Positions 8,066 to 17,929 of a DNA stretch of 64,000 bases are shown here, one piece after another. A program made the position numbers and the translations under genes. Where the stretch lies: assembly GCA_024701455.1 (NCBI GenBank), contig JABXYP010000001.1:4355535-4419534 (forward strand). The letters are read 5' to 3'. The DNA is from Bacillus sp. A301a_S52. Its GTDB lineage: Bacteria > Bacillota > Bacilli > Bacillales > Salisediminibacteriaceae. Under the pieces are notes generated by a model that saw nothing but the letters and a program-made list of their open reading frames with translations, was not told where the DNA came from and searched no databases. Position 1 is the first letter of the stretch. Each line of letters opens with the position of its first letter.

Positions 8066-9331
8066 TTAAAGGAACGTCATTAATATTGTCACACCTATAC
8101 CTAAAAAAGTAGTAACTAAAGTAGCTACTGCAACATTTATTATCAGGTTTTCTTTTCCAACCGCATATAAAATATTTATGTGGTTTAAACATTCTGTATA
8201 AATTGTCTCATATTTTTTGACGTATTTGTTATTTGTGAAATAGATTTCTTTTTCCTCTCCCCCATAAAACGCTCTCCAGTCTTTCACCTCACTATGTTCT
8301 ACTGATTGATAACTCAGGTGTAGTTTATTGTCATTTATAGCCCTAATTTTATTTACAAGCCATTTATAATCCTTGGATGATATTTTATTTTTGGCTTCAT
8401 TAAAATATTTATTCATTTTTTGGTTTAATTCGTTATGTTCAATTCTTTCGAATAGAAAATAATAAAAATCCATTCTGAAATTACTTAAAATGCTTGTAAA
8501 TGTAAATGGGGAGTAACGCTTACCCGTAAAGTAAAGCTCCATCTTTAATCCTTCACGTTCTGTCTTATCTGTAATCAAGTATTGTTCACCGTTACGGATC
8601 TCGTATGTCTCTCTTAGAAATACATCTCTAAATGACTCTTTTTCTGTAGGATTTTCAGGATAATTTATTACTTTTAGTGTTGGTAATTTGTAAATTAAAC
8701 CATAGTTTAAATAAGAAATTTCCATTATTTTTGATTGAACAGTAAAATCAAGTAGTTCTTCAAACATTCTATGTACGTCACTATACCCCATTGTTTCTAT
8801 TGTGTGTTCAAGGTTGTAATATCCAATAAATTTTCTCTTATATAAATAATTCTTGTTATCCTCAATAAATTCAAGGAGCATGTTATTATCCATTATCTTG
8901 TTGAAGGAAACCCTAAACTCAACGACTGCTTGATTATTGTTTACCTGTGTAAAAGAAGCGTCTACTTCTCTTATATATTTATCTTCTAAGAATTTTACTG
9001 TCGCTAAACTGGATTGGCTTGAACCTGCATATTGAAGAGAAAAATAATTAAGGTCTCTTATCTTTTTTGGTCTATAACTTAAATCTACTTGGTATCTGTC
9101 CCCATTTAATTTTGAAATTCCTTTTATCAGTTTATTCATAGCTTTATTTCCATAGGTATCCAGTAAAGTAAAACCCCACACCTTTAATAAAGCCTTTGAT
9201 TCAAGGAACTCTCTGTAACGTTCATCTTTTTCAATATACTCCTGATATTCTGAGCTTTTTATTTTCTCTATCAACTTGTCGATATAAATTCTTCTTCTTT
9301 TTTGATGATTTACTCTCATGAAAACTATCAT
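8066..9331 (-). CDS. Unknown protein with a C-terminal membrane segment
   Basis: A 421-residue protein I do not recognise. It is strongly Lys/Glu/Asn/Tyr-rich. A basic N-terminus (MRVNHQKRRR) and a long mixed alpha/beta body lead to one clear hydrophobic segment at about 396-421, ending at the stop, which suggests a tail-anchored membrane protein. No nuclease, ATPase or other catalytic motif was found. The start is uncertain: ATG 9331 or the in-frame ATG at 9319, which has AAGGGA upstream. It is a single gene at the end of cassette I farthest from rlmH. A defence or immunity role is possible from context only. Confidence 0.65.
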   Translation of the reverse strand: MIVFMRVNHQKRRRIYIDKLIEKIKSSEYQEYIEKDERYREFLESKALLKVWGFTLLDTYGNKAMNKLIKGISKLNGDRYQVDLSYRPKKIRDLNYFSLQYAGSSQSSLATVKFLEDKYIREVDASFTQVNNNQAVVEFRVSFNKIMDNNMLLEFIEDNKNYLYKRKFIGYYNLEHTIETMGYSDVHRMFEELLDFTVQSKIMEISYLNYGLIYKLPTLKVINYPENPTEKESFRDVFLRETYEIRNGEQYLITDKTEREGLKMELYFTGKRYSPFTFTSILSNFRMDFYYFLFERIEHNELNQKMNKYFNEAKNKISSKDYKWLVNKIRAINDNKLHLSYQSVEHSEVKDWRAFYGGEEKEIYFTNNKYVKKYETIYTECLNHINILYAVGKENLIINVAVATLVTTFLGIGVTILMTFL

Positions 9332-9440
9332 CCCTTATATCATGTTTATATTTTTTCCTCTAAACCTATAACACTTCATAGAATATTACAAAATAAGCCA
9401 CTGTATATTTAAAACAGCGGCCATGATACTCATTTTCTTA

Positions 9441-10433
9441 TTACTTTAGTCTATTGTCCCTTACAAATTTTTCAAAGTCACTTTCTTTATTCTGTGTGAT
9501 TCGAATTTGCTTATATTTTTCGTACTCTTGTGTCGCTAACTTCTCAGCAACTTCCTTCGAGACTTTCCCTGCATTCTGTAATATATCATGTTCGTTAAAC
9601 TGCAAGAAAGCATTTAGTTTATCTGTCCAATCTTTCATATACATGATCTGATTACGTTCAGCTTGGCTTTCTGCATAATCTAAATACATTGTAACGATAC
9701 GATTAAGTTGTTTGATTTCCTTTTCAGATAAATAGTTCTTTGCCACAGTGATATCACTCTTACGAATGTTATCACCTTTCCAAGTAGTTAAGCCCATATT
9801 TTCTTTCGTAGCATCTGCCCTATTTGCAACGATTTCCGAAGCTGTTAGACCTGTAATTGCAAAGTGTAATTTATTTTGAACGGTGGCAAAAAACTCCTTC
9901 GAGATTTCTGCTTTAGCATCATAATCAACTGCTGTAGCATAAATGTCTGTAATCTTTAAGTAAAATCTTTTCTCTGATGCACGTATATCTCTAATACGTT
10001 CCAGAAGTTCATCAAAGTAATCTTGTCCAAAGTTTCGCATTTCCTTCAAGCGATCGTCATCCATCGTAAAGCCTTTTACCAGATATTCATTCAGACGCTC
10101 TGTTGCCCACTGGCGGAATTGTGTACCACGATGGGAACGGACACGATAGCCAATTGCAAGAATCATTTCGAGGTTGTAAAATGAAACTTCCCGTTCAACC
10201 TCACGTTTACCCTCGATTTGAACTATTCGGTTTTTCCGAATAGTTGCCGATTCCTGCAATTCTCCTTCTACATAGATGTTCTTTATATGTTCGTTTATCG
10301 TGTTGACACCTTTTTGGTAAAGCTCAGCAATTGCCTTCTGTGTCATCCAAACCGTTTCATTTTCTAAGCGAACATCTATTTTGGTGTTTCCTTCTTCTGT
10401 TTGGTAAATCAGAATGTTAGTTTCATTAATCAT
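9441..10433 (-). CDS. RhuM family protein
   Basis: A 330-residue cytoplasmic protein of the RhuM family. An N-terminal region around residues 20-65 (IDVRLENETVWMTQKAIAEL) looks like a small DNA-binding fold. The conserved block EVSFYNLEMILAIGYRVRS (about 83-101) follows, then HRGTQFRQWAT. The family name comes from a Salmonella pathogenicity-island gene; the biochemical role is unknown. RhuM genes often occur on islands with type I restriction systems, as here. The ATG at 10433 follows GGGGAGGAA. Confidence 0.88.
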   Translation of the reverse strand: MINETNILIYQTEEGNTKIDVRLENETVWMTQKAIAELYQKGVNTINEHIKNIYVEGELQESATIRKNRIVQIEGKREVEREVSFYNLEMILAIGYRVRSHRGTQFRQWATERLNEYLVKGFTMDDDRLKEMRNFGQDYFDELLERIRDIRASEKRFYLKITDIYATAVDYDAKAEISKEFFATVQNKLHFAITGLTASEIVANRADATKENMGLTTWKGDNIRKSDITVAKNYLSEKEIKQLNRIVTMYLDYAESQAERNQIMYMKDWTDKLNAFLQFNEHDILQNAGKVSKEVAEKLATQEYEKYKQIRITQNKESDFEKFVRDNRLK

Positions 10434-10894
10434 TAGCGTTCCTCCCCGATTTTCTTTTATCTATGTTGTCTCCATTCTCTTTCATTACTATCTATTATTA
10501 TAGCATGCCATACCAGGATAAGTGTTGCGAGGTAAGCGTGAAACAAGAGGCACTATGTTGCTATAACTGATTATGTAAACAATTACTGATACATAAATGT
10601 TTACATTTCCTCAAACCTTTTAGTAATCTAATATAAAATCTTTTATGTAACATTTTTCGTATACTTATATGATTTTAAATCTGTTTTAGCAAACAATTTA
10701 ATACTAATAATTGCTTACACTTTCTAATTTACTTCCACAACAGTAATGATTTTCGATTCAGAATCATTAAAATGATACAATTGAACAAATACAATAGAAA
10801 ATAGAATGGTTTCTTCCATTGTTTATTTTTTACTATAATTTTGATAAACAAAAAAGGAAACAGAACTCGTTCCCTCTCTTGTAAGCCATTTTAT
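10434..10894. other. 461-bp AT-rich gap
   Basis: No gene is supported. The right end holds a weak terminator for the minus-strand pair at 10895-11591: an imperfect stem with GGGAAC/GTTTCC near 10848-10876, followed on the minus strand by T6. The rest is AT-rich with no motif I can name. Confidence 0.5.
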
Positions 10895-11341
10895 TTACAC
10901 CTTAATGTTCTTAATTCCAGTAACAGCAAACCTGTTTATCTCCATAATTGTTGGTCGCTCTTCCACCTTCATTGCATTGGAGACATAGAATGTAACTTCC
11001 TTTACTCCTCTTTGGAATTTCTCTCTCGTTCCGATAGGAAAATAACCCTCATATTTATATTGACCAAATTCAACTGAAAATTTTTGTGAATCAGTCATTA
11101 TAAACCTTGCCTTTGTTTCTTTGTCACGATACTCTTTCATAAACCTATTATCAGTGATCTTTCTTACGTCTTGTCCTAAATTAAGTCTTTGTTTTGAAAC
11201 AAGTTCCAATTCCATGTTTGCCATTATACCTTGTACCACTTCATTGTAAATGTCTTCTCTCTCAATGAGTGACAGCATGATTATAGCTTTTTTCTTTGCA
11301 ATAGCTACCGATAACAAAATATCCTCATTATCATTCTTCAC
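10895..11341 (-). CDS. Unknown protein paired with an XRE regulator
   Basis: A 148-residue protein without a recognisable family. The N-terminus (about 10-40) is a hydrophobic-then-acidic helix (SVAIAKKKAIIMLSLIEREDIY), too polar for a clear membrane anchor. The remainder looks like a small beta-rich domain. Its start overlaps the end of the XRE-type gene by 11 bases, so the two are translated together. The pairing recalls regulator/effector or toxin-antitoxin pairs, but no toxin or peptidase motif is visible (no HExxH). Confidence 0.6.
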   Translation of the reverse strand: MKNDNEDILLSVAIAKKKAIIMLSLIEREDIYNEVVQGIMANMELELVSKQRLNLGQDVRKITDNRFMKEYRDKETKARFIMTDSQKFSVEFGQYKYEGYFPIGTREKFQRGVKEVTFYVSNAMKVEERPTIMEINRFAVTGIKNIKV

Positions 11342-11591
11342 CCTGTTCTCCCCCTTGATCCATTAATAACAAATCAACTAACGTTGTAACCTGGACTGAG
11401 TACACCACTGCCAGGGAATGTATCAGTCTCATTGTTGGATTTCTCCTTTTCCCTTGTTCCAATCGGTGTAAATAACTCGGAGTAATTCCTCCCGATTGCT
11501 GTTCTACTTCACAAAGACTCCATCCCTTTCTTGTTCGACATCTCAGTAGAAACTCTCCAAATAAACTCCTATCATTCTGCACATTATTCAT
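11331..11591 (-). CDS. XRE-family helix-turn-helix protein
   Basis: 86 residues from the ATG at 11591, chosen for GAAGGTG just upstream; the frame extends 17 codons further. Residues about 11-70 form a Cro/CI-type domain: FLLRCRTRKGWSLCEVEQQ, SYLHRLEQGKRRNP and TMRLIHSLAVVYSV. It is probably the autoregulator of the two-gene operon with the overlapping downstream unknown gene. It is divergent from the gene at 11778, and the 186-bp gap between them must hold both promoters. Confidence 0.75.
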   Translation of the reverse strand: MNNVQNDRSLFGEFLLRCRTRKGWSLCEVEQQSGGITPSYLHRLEQGKRRNPTMRLIHSLAVVYSVQVTTLVDLLLMDQGGEQGEE

Positions 11592-11777
11592 TTCTTCACC
11601 TTCTAATCTTGTTTTTTCGTTTAACACCTGATGAATATACATCTATATATGATAGTTGTTAGACTTGAAAAAAATTCAGTTTCATCAGTGATATTGTCGA
11701 AAAACAGCATGAATTAAGGGGTTTCTGTATAAGATAGGATAACTACTAATAAACTACCAAAAGAAAGGAGAATCGAA

Positions 11778-12254
11778 TTGAATAGAGAAGAATTTATTAC
11801 TCTATCACCTGAAAGAAGAGTGGAAGAGGTAAATCATTTGCTAAAGAAGCACACACTTAGGGAAATTGCAGCTACCCTAAATTTTGCGTATTCAACCTTT
11901 ACAACAGAAATTAGAAACAACGGAGAGTACCAGTACAATAAGAAAAGTAAGCAGTATGTCAAAGCGAATGTGGTTGGAGATAAAAAGGAAGTAAACAGTG
12001 AGACAATAACGTTTATTGATGAGAATAAGGTAATCCTTCAACGGTTGATTGAAATGTATCAATCTAACAATCTACTTCTACTTGACGAGAGGGTTTACAG
12101 CAAAAATGCTAAGTTTGAAAACAAGAGCATTAAAATGAACAAAGACATCTACAAGGAGTTTAGCCTTTTCTGTGATACTCACTATAATCATTTAAAATTG
12201 CAAGATTTGATTTCACAAGCAATCCTGGATTTTACGGAACGATATAAGCGTTAA
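11778..12254 (+). CDS. Putative DNA-binding protein (N-terminal HTH, C-terminal RHH-like region)
   Basis: A 158-residue protein starting at TTG 11778, with AAAGGAG ending 7 bases upstream. Residues about 18-50 (HTLREIAATLNFAYSTFTTEI) look like a helix-turn-helix. The last 45 residues (KSIKMNKDIYKEFSLFCDTHY onward) resemble a ribbon-helix-helix dimer as in plasmid or island accessory proteins. Function is unknown. It converges with hsdS across a shared terminator. Confidence 0.6.
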   Translation: MNREEFITLSPERRVEEVNHLLKKHTLREIAATLNFAYSTFTTEIRNNGEYQYNKKSKQYVKANVVGDKKEVNSETITFIDENKVILQRLIEMYQSNNLLLLDERVYSKNAKFENKSIKMNKDIYKEFSLFCDTHYNHLKLQDLISQAILDFTERYKR

Positions 12255-12256
12255 AA

Positions 12257-12292
12257 ACAAGAAAAGAGCCGAGATGGCTCTTTTTCTTGTTA
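12257..12292. terminator. Bidirectional terminator between the HTH gene and hsdS
   Basis: AACAAGAAAAAGAGCC-type arm with GAGCC (12266-12270) pairs with GGCTC (12276-12280). Long A and T runs flank both sides, so it can stop transcripts from either direction. Confidence 0.8.
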
Positions 12293-13984
12293 TATGACAT
12301 TCATCAGTGATTTAGACAATGACTTTGTTGCGTTTGCTTTTTCTGTAACTCTAACTTCATATTGCTCTATGATCTTGAATAGACTTTTCACCTTACCCAT
12401 AATTCTTACTTGCTCTTCAAATGGCGGGATTGCAATAACAAACCTTGATAGTTTAGCCATACTTAAACCTTCTCTTGAAGCACCAACTTGTACACGCATT
12501 ACTTCGCTTTGAAAATAAGGTGAAATTATACAAGTATGAATGAACCTTCTTACACTTTCATTAACTAAACGTATTATGGCAACGTGTTGATTAACATTAG
12601 CCGTATCAAAATCATCGGGAACAAGTGAACTCCTACCGATTGAAGCTCCTGTTATATTTAGAAGGATATCCTTTTCCTTAACAGCACTTCCGCTCATACT
12701 CTCATGTGTTTCTTCCGTTATACAAGCTATTCCATCTAATAATAAACCACTATTCCATACATTTTGAGAACGTATAAACTTTACACCATTTTGTACATAA
12801 TTTTTTTCCCCACCAGACGGAGTCTTACCTGCCCCCAATTTGGTAGTAATATGTCCTAATCTCACCCATTCCCATCCCTGTGGAAGTTCATATGGAAATT
12901 CATCCTCCGAAATCGGTGGTAACAGCTTTTCTTTCTTGATTTTCTTTTCTGCTATCAAACGCTCTTTCTCTTGCTTTATCTTCTCTATCAATACCGAAGC
13001 AGGTTCTTCATTCACATTTTGCTCTACCAACTTACCTTGGACAGCAAGGCTTAGGATGCTGTTCCGCATTTGAGCAATGCTTTCTTTATCATTGCAAAGG
13101 TGGCCCATGTTTTCAATAGCAAAGCGAAGATCATTCAGTTGCTCAGGATTACTATGATCTTGTAGCTTTGTAAAGACACTTTTGTTTAATATTACTGATG
13201 TTGTTTGCTTTTTAACGATATCAGAAAATAGTCGGTCGCATTGGTCATATAAACTCTCTATTTTTTCCACAATACGTTTTTGTTCATGTAATGGTGGAAT
13301 AGGTATAAGAGTTCTTTTAACTCTGTCTATATTTAGATTTCTTACACCTGTTCCAACTGCTTTATCTTCAAATTGGGTCATACTACCATTTAAAAAGAAG
13401 AGAAGCAATTCATCGAATATCAAATTATCAAAAATGTTAAACGACAACCAACCATCATGAATACAACCATCTATTCCCAAGATATATGCTTTCCCAAAGC
13501 TCATACTGTTGGACATAATTAAAGATCCTGCTTTTAAGTAGACAGATTTTTTTGCACCTTCCAAAGTTACTTTCTCTTTCGTCGATGTAATATATTTATT
13601 TCCTACAACCGAATCCCCTATCTTAATCCAAGGAATTCCATCACCTTCGTTAGTTAGGAAATTTTTGATAGGTCTTGGTGATGCTCCTCTGCGAATTTCT
13701 GTTACATCACTTAAAAATGCCCATTCCCATGATTCAGGTAATTCATAAGGTGCATTTATCTCTTGTGCATTACCGTTTACTTTTTTTTCCTTATATAATC
13801 CCTTAGCCTTTAATTGTTCTTTAACTTGTTGTATTTGTTCAAGTAATACGCTTGCAGATTCATCATTCGGATCTTGCTCTACTAATTTCCCTTGCATAGC
13901 AAGTTGTAATATTAGTTTTTTCAGTTTGTCTACATCTTCAGGTATAGTTACTGCTTCATGGAAGTGTTCTAATAATGCCGTCAT
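12290..13984 (-). CDS. hsdS: Type I restriction-modification specificity subunit HsdS
   Basis: A 564-residue DNA-recognition subunit with two target-recognition domains. Each is preceded by a matching conserved segment: a helix with LAMQGKLVEQDPNDESASVL (near 30-50) repeated as LAVQGKLVEQNVNEEPASVL (near 310-335), then YELPESWEW and YELPQGWEW. These repeats form the long spacer helices that set the distance between half-sites; the helix with KKTKIK-like basic repeats (KEKKIKKEKL) separates the domains. HsdS sets the target of both methylation and cleavage. The start overlaps the hsdM stop by 4 bases. The two recognition domains are unlike each other, so a bipartite asymmetric site is expected. 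Confidence 0.93.
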   Translation of the reverse strand: MTALLEHFHEAVTIPEDVDKLKKLILQLAMQGKLVEQDPNDESASVLLEQIQQVKEQLKAKGLYKEKKVNGNAQEINAPYELPESWEWAFLSDVTEIRRGASPRPIKNFLTNEGDGIPWIKIGDSVVGNKYITSTKEKVTLEGAKKSVYLKAGSLIMSNSMSFGKAYILGIDGCIHDGWLSFNIFDNLIFDELLLFFLNGSMTQFEDKAVGTGVRNLNIDRVKRTLIPIPPLHEQKRIVEKIESLYDQCDRLFSDIVKKQTTSVILNKSVFTKLQDHSNPEQLNDLRFAIENMGHLCNDKESIAQMRNSILSLAVQGKLVEQNVNEEPASVLIEKIKQEKERLIAEKKIKKEKLLPPISEDEFPYELPQGWEWVRLGHITTKLGAGKTPSGGEKNYVQNGVKFIRSQNVWNSGLLLDGIACITEETHESMSGSAVKEKDILLNITGASIGRSSLVPDDFDTANVNQHVAIIRLVNESVRRFIHTCIISPYFQSEVMRVQVGASREGLSMAKLSRFVIAIPPFEEQVRIMGKVKSLFKIIEQYEVRVTEKANATKSLSKSLMNVI

Positions 13985-15426
13985 ACTTTCGAACCTTCCT
14001 TTAAGATTTTCGATAATTCATCGACCAACTGCTGTTTTGCCTGCTTTACTTGTTCAACTGATTCCATATATTGTTGTAATGCTACTACTGGATCAAGTAA
14101 CTCCTCTTCTGTTGCATGTGGATTTTTGATGTCGAGATTGTAGTTTCTGCCTTTGACTTCATCAATTGTTACCTTCCATGCGTATTCGCTTTCTTCCCTT
14201 TTCTCCCACCACTCTTTTTCTCGGTCAAATTCTTCTAATCGTATCGGGCGTGTCTTCGAATATGATTTCTGTCCTTCTGGATAAGGGTGTTCAAAGTACC
14301 AAATCTCTTTTGTAGGCTCTCCCTTTGTAAAAAACAATAAATTGGTTCGAATCCCTGTGTACGGAGCAAAAACCCCGTTTGGAAGCCTTACAATCGTATG
14401 CAAATTGCATTCTTCCAGGAGTTTCTCTTTTATTCTTGTCTTTACACCTTCACCAAAAAGAAAGCCGTCTGGTAGTACAACAGCCCCTCTACCACCATCT
14501 TTTAGCAATGTCATGATAAGTACCATAAATAGGTCGGCTGTTTCTTTTGTACGAAAAGCCGTTGGGAAGTTGGCTTGGATGCCGTCTTCTTCAACACCTC
14601 CGAATGGTGGATTCGTGCAAATGACATCAACTTTATCCTTCGATCCGTAATCACGTATTGGGCGTGACAACGAGTTGTCATGACGGATATTTGGAATATC
14701 TACATCATGTAGGATTAAATTTGTAACCGAAAGGACATGGGGCAATTGTTTCTTTTCAATTCCCATGATTGAACTTTGAATGACTTTGCGTTCCTCGGCT
14801 GTGTTCGCTTGCTTCATTAAATGTTCAATCGAACTTTTTAGAAATCCACCTGTTCCCGTTGCAGGATCAAGCACTTTTTCACCCAACTGAGGGTTTGTCA
14901 TATCGACCATGAATTGCGTAACGGCTCTAACTGTGTAAAATTCGCCTGCGTTACCTGCTGATTGCAAATCCTTTAAAAACGCCTCATAAAAGTCATTGAA
15001 TAAATGGCGATCTTCTGAGGTATTAAAGTCTATCTCATTGATTTTATTGATGATTTGACGGATAAGTGTCCCACTTTTCATGTAATTAAAGCTGTCTCGG
15101 AACACTTCTTTAACAATATAACCTCTTGTCCCTTCTTCCACATCAGGCAGTTCTTTTAACATTGGAAAGAGTTTATTGTTGACGAAATTTAATAATTCGT
15201 CTCCTGTCATGCCTTCTTCATCACTTGCCCAATTATGCCATCTAAGCTCTTCTGGTATAGGTGATTGATAATCGTCTTCTAATAGTTCTAACTCTTCTTC
15301 TTTATCAGCAAAAATCTTTAAAAATATCATCCAGACAAGCTGTGCAATACGTTGTGCATCACCATCTACACCACTGTCTTGCCTCATAATGTCCTGTATA
15401 GATTTTATAGCGTTTGAAATGCTCAT
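13981..15426 (-). CDS. hsdM: Type I restriction-modification methyltransferase HsdM
   Basis: A 481-residue N6-adenine methyltransferase subunit. The helical N-terminal HsdM_N domain spans about 1-145. The catalytic domain shows the AdoMet motif DPATGTGGF (187-195) and catalytic NPPF (272-275). With HsdS it methylates host DNA, and with HsdR it forms the restriction complex. It lies 25 bases after hsdR and overlaps hsdS by 4 bases, so hsdR-hsdM-hsdS is one minus-strand operon. All key motifs are intact. Confidence 0.95.
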   Translation of the reverse strand: MSISNAIKSIQDIMRQDSGVDGDAQRIAQLVWMIFLKIFADKEEELELLEDDYQSPIPEELRWHNWASDEEGMTGDELLNFVNNKLFPMLKELPDVEEGTRGYIVKEVFRDSFNYMKSGTLIRQIINKINEIDFNTSEDRHLFNDFYEAFLKDLQSAGNAGEFYTVRAVTQFMVDMTNPQLGEKVLDPATGTGGFLKSSIEHLMKQANTAEERKVIQSSIMGIEKKQLPHVLSVTNLILHDVDIPNIRHDNSLSRPIRDYGSKDKVDVICTNPPFGGVEEDGIQANFPTAFRTKETADLFMVLIMTLLKDGGRGAVVLPDGFLFGEGVKTRIKEKLLEECNLHTIVRLPNGVFAPYTGIRTNLLFFTKGEPTKEIWYFEHPYPEGQKSYSKTRPIRLEEFDREKEWWEKREESEYAWKVTIDEVKGRNYNLDIKNPHATEEELLDPVVALQQYMESVEQVKQAKQQLVDELSKILKEGSKV

Positions 15427-15451
15427 GTTGTTTCCTCCAACTACTCTCTAT

Positions 15452-17812
15452 TTATGCTGTCATATAAATTTGCTGTTCTAACTCTTGAATGGCTTGAATA
15501 TATTGCTTTTTGCCACCGAAAGACTTAATGATTTCCATTAAAGAACCATGTTCATCGAATGGTCGAAGTTTTAACACTTCCATACTCTCAATATGCTCAA
15601 TTCCTTCATCAGCGTACTTTTCCAGTAATGCTTCAAGCACTGCCCTTGCTTTTTCACCATATTTGGCAAAATAGTCCCTCTTTTGTACGTTCAAGGCACG
15701 TTCTTTTCTTGTAAGGGGCTTCTGTTCAAAGGCTACATGGCATATTAGATCAAAAGGATCGTACTCTTTTCCTACCTCTTCTTGTAATTCATCTAACAGT
15801 ACACCTTGTTCCATTAATTCCTCAATAATGACATCTTTTTTATCGGCCGCAGTCCAAGATTGTATAAATTCATCTAACGTTCGGAATTCTTCCTTTACCG
15901 TTTTTTTCGTATAATCGGTCAAGGATTCCGTAATAAGCTCCCCACTATCAGCGTAATATTGGACTCTTTCGTTGATCACTTGTACTTTTACGTTTTGAAC
16001 GTAATATGTCCTTACTTCATTTCTGCCCTCGCCAGGTTCACCTCCATCATCATCGTTTCCACCAAATGGCGGGTCAGTGTCAGTTGGTTGGTCAGGATCT
16101 TCTTCATCGACATCAGGCGGTACAATGTCTTCATCATTTTTTGGTACATAGATTTGTACTGGATCACCGTCAAAGTCTTTATCTGCAAATAAATTGGTGA
16201 TATTCCGAAAATCCATGATAGTGAACGAATACTTACCATACTCTTCATTAACCCTCGTACCACGCCCAATTATCTGTTTGAATTCAGTCATGCTTGTGAT
16301 ATTGCTATCAAGCACAATGAGCTTACATGTTTGAGCGTCTACACCAGTAGTCATTAACTTTGACGTAACCGCAATGACAGGATATTTAGAACTTGGATCA
16401 ATAAAATTGTCTAATTCGGCTTTACCTTCGTCGTTATCACCTGTAATCCTCATGATATATTTATGGTTTTCAGCCACTAAGTCAGCATTCAAATTTACGA
16501 TCGCTTGTCTCATTCTCTCCGCATGATTGATATTGACACAGAAAATAATTGTTTTTTGGTAGCGGTCTGTTTTCTTAATATAGTCAGTTACTTTTTTGGC
16601 TACTTCAACTGTTCTCTGTTCTAATACGAGATTACGGTCAAAATCCTTTACGTTATATATACGATCATCAATCACATTCCCATGCCTATCTCGTTGTCCT
16701 TGTTCGGGCCGCCAACCATCAACATCTCTATCAAGGGTATAGCGAATGACACGATATGGTGCAAGGAAACCATCATCAATTCCTTGTTTCAAACTATAAG
16801 TGTAAATAGGTTTACCAAAATAATCGATATTGGAGACTTCCTTTGTTTCTTTCGGAGTAGCTGTTAATCCTACATGAGTAGCAGAATTAAAGTACGTTAA
16901 GATCTCACGCCATGCACTATCTTCTTTCGCACTCCCCCTATGACACTCGTCTATCACAATTAAGTCAAAGAAATCAGGAGAGAATTCCTTATAAATGTTC
17001 TTCCAGTCATCAGAACCTGTTACTCCCTGATACAGAGCGAGGTAAATTTCGTAAGACTTATCTATTTTACGGTTCTTTATTTTCGTCATTTTATCGCCAA
17101 AGTGCTTAAAATCATTTGCCATCGTTTGATCGACTAAAATATTTCGGTCAGCCAAAAAAAGGATGCGTTTCTTTGTTCTTGACTTCCATAATCGCCATAT
17201 TATCTGGAAGGCTATGAATGTTTTTCCTGTACCAGTGGCGGAAACAAGCAATACTCTGTCTTGTCCTTTGGCAATGGCTTCAACGGTTCTATTCACCGAA
17301 ATTCTTTGATAGTATCTTGGAGTTTTCCCACTACCATCACTGTAATACTCTTGTGTAATGACTTGTTCTGCTTGATCATCAATGCCTTTCCACTGCTTAT
17401 ACATTTGCCAGAGTGTTTCAGGAGAAGGAAATTGGTCTAATTTTATTTCTATCTCCATTTGCTTACTTTGTCCAGTACGATCATGAAATAGAAACCCTTT
17501 GCCGTTACTACTGAAAACAAAAGGAATATCCAATGCTTCGGCATATTCTAACCCTTGTTGCATTCCGCTGCCGACGGAATGCTCCCTATCTTTTGCCTCT
17601 ATGACTGCCAAAGGAATGTTAGATTTGTAATAAAGGATGTAATCTGCACGCTTACTTTTTTTACGAACGTGCTTTTTTCCCTTTACCAAGATACGACCTG
17701 CTGTAAAAGATACTTCTTCTCTTATTTGTTTATGTAAATCCCATCCTGCATTAATTATGGATGGGGTAATGAATTTCGTACATACGTCACGTTCTGATAA
17801 CTTCTTACTCAT
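15452..17812 (-). CDS. hsdR: Type I restriction endonuclease subunit HsdR
   Basis: 786 residues from the ATG at 17812, chosen over an upstream GTG because GGAGGG directly precedes it. The N-terminal PD-(D/E)xK nuclease has D57, E72 and K74 (VIEAK) and QxxxY at 86-90. The superfamily-2 translocase has Walker A ATGTGKT (192-198), DECH (288-291), the LTATPKET motif, and the late helicase motif QIIGRGTRV. An acidic Asp/Pro-rich linker (about 575-605) leads to the C-terminal region that contacts HsdM. It translocates and cuts unmethylated DNA. The subunit appears complete, so the restriction system should be functional. Confidence 0.95.
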   Translation of the reverse strand: MSKKLSERDVCTKFITPSIINAGWDLHKQIREEVSFTAGRILVKGKKHVRKKSKRADYILYYKSNIPLAVIEAKDREHSVGSGMQQGLEYAEALDIPFVFSSNGKGFLFHDRTGQSKQMEIEIKLDQFPSPETLWQMYKQWKGIDDQAEQVITQEYYSDGSGKTPRYYQRISVNRTVEAIAKGQDRVLLVSATGTGKTFIAFQIIWRLWKSRTKKRILFLADRNILVDQTMANDFKHFGDKMTKIKNRKIDKSYEIYLALYQGVTGSDDWKNIYKEFSPDFFDLIVIDECHRGSAKEDSAWREILTYFNSATHVGLTATPKETKEVSNIDYFGKPIYTYSLKQGIDDGFLAPYRVIRYTLDRDVDGWRPEQGQRDRHGNVIDDRIYNVKDFDRNLVLEQRTVEVAKKVTDYIKKTDRYQKTIIFCVNINHAERMRQAIVNLNADLVAENHKYIMRITGDNDEGKAELDNFIDPSSKYPVIAVTSKLMTTGVDAQTCKLIVLDSNITSMTEFKQIIGRGTRVNEEYGKYSFTIMDFRNITNLFADKDFDGDPVQIYVPKNDEDIVPPDVDEEDPDQPTDTDPPFGGNDDDGGEPGEGRNEVRTYYVQNVKVQVINERVQYYADSGELITESLTDYTKKTVKEEFRTLDEFIQSWTAADKKDVIIEELMEQGVLLDELQEEVGKEYDPFDLICHVAFEQKPLTRKERALNVQKRDYFAKYGEKARAVLEALLEKYADEGIEHIESMEVLKLRPFDEHGSLMEIIKSFGGKKQYIQAIQELEQQIYMTA

Positions 17813-17929
17813 AGTTTCCCTCCTCACCATTGCCTGTCTAACGCCCTTAGTTGTCTACTCTTATCTTAACAAATAATAGGAAATAATGCTTATAGGTTTA
17901 TATTAAAAGGAGGCCTTTTTTGACTTTGG

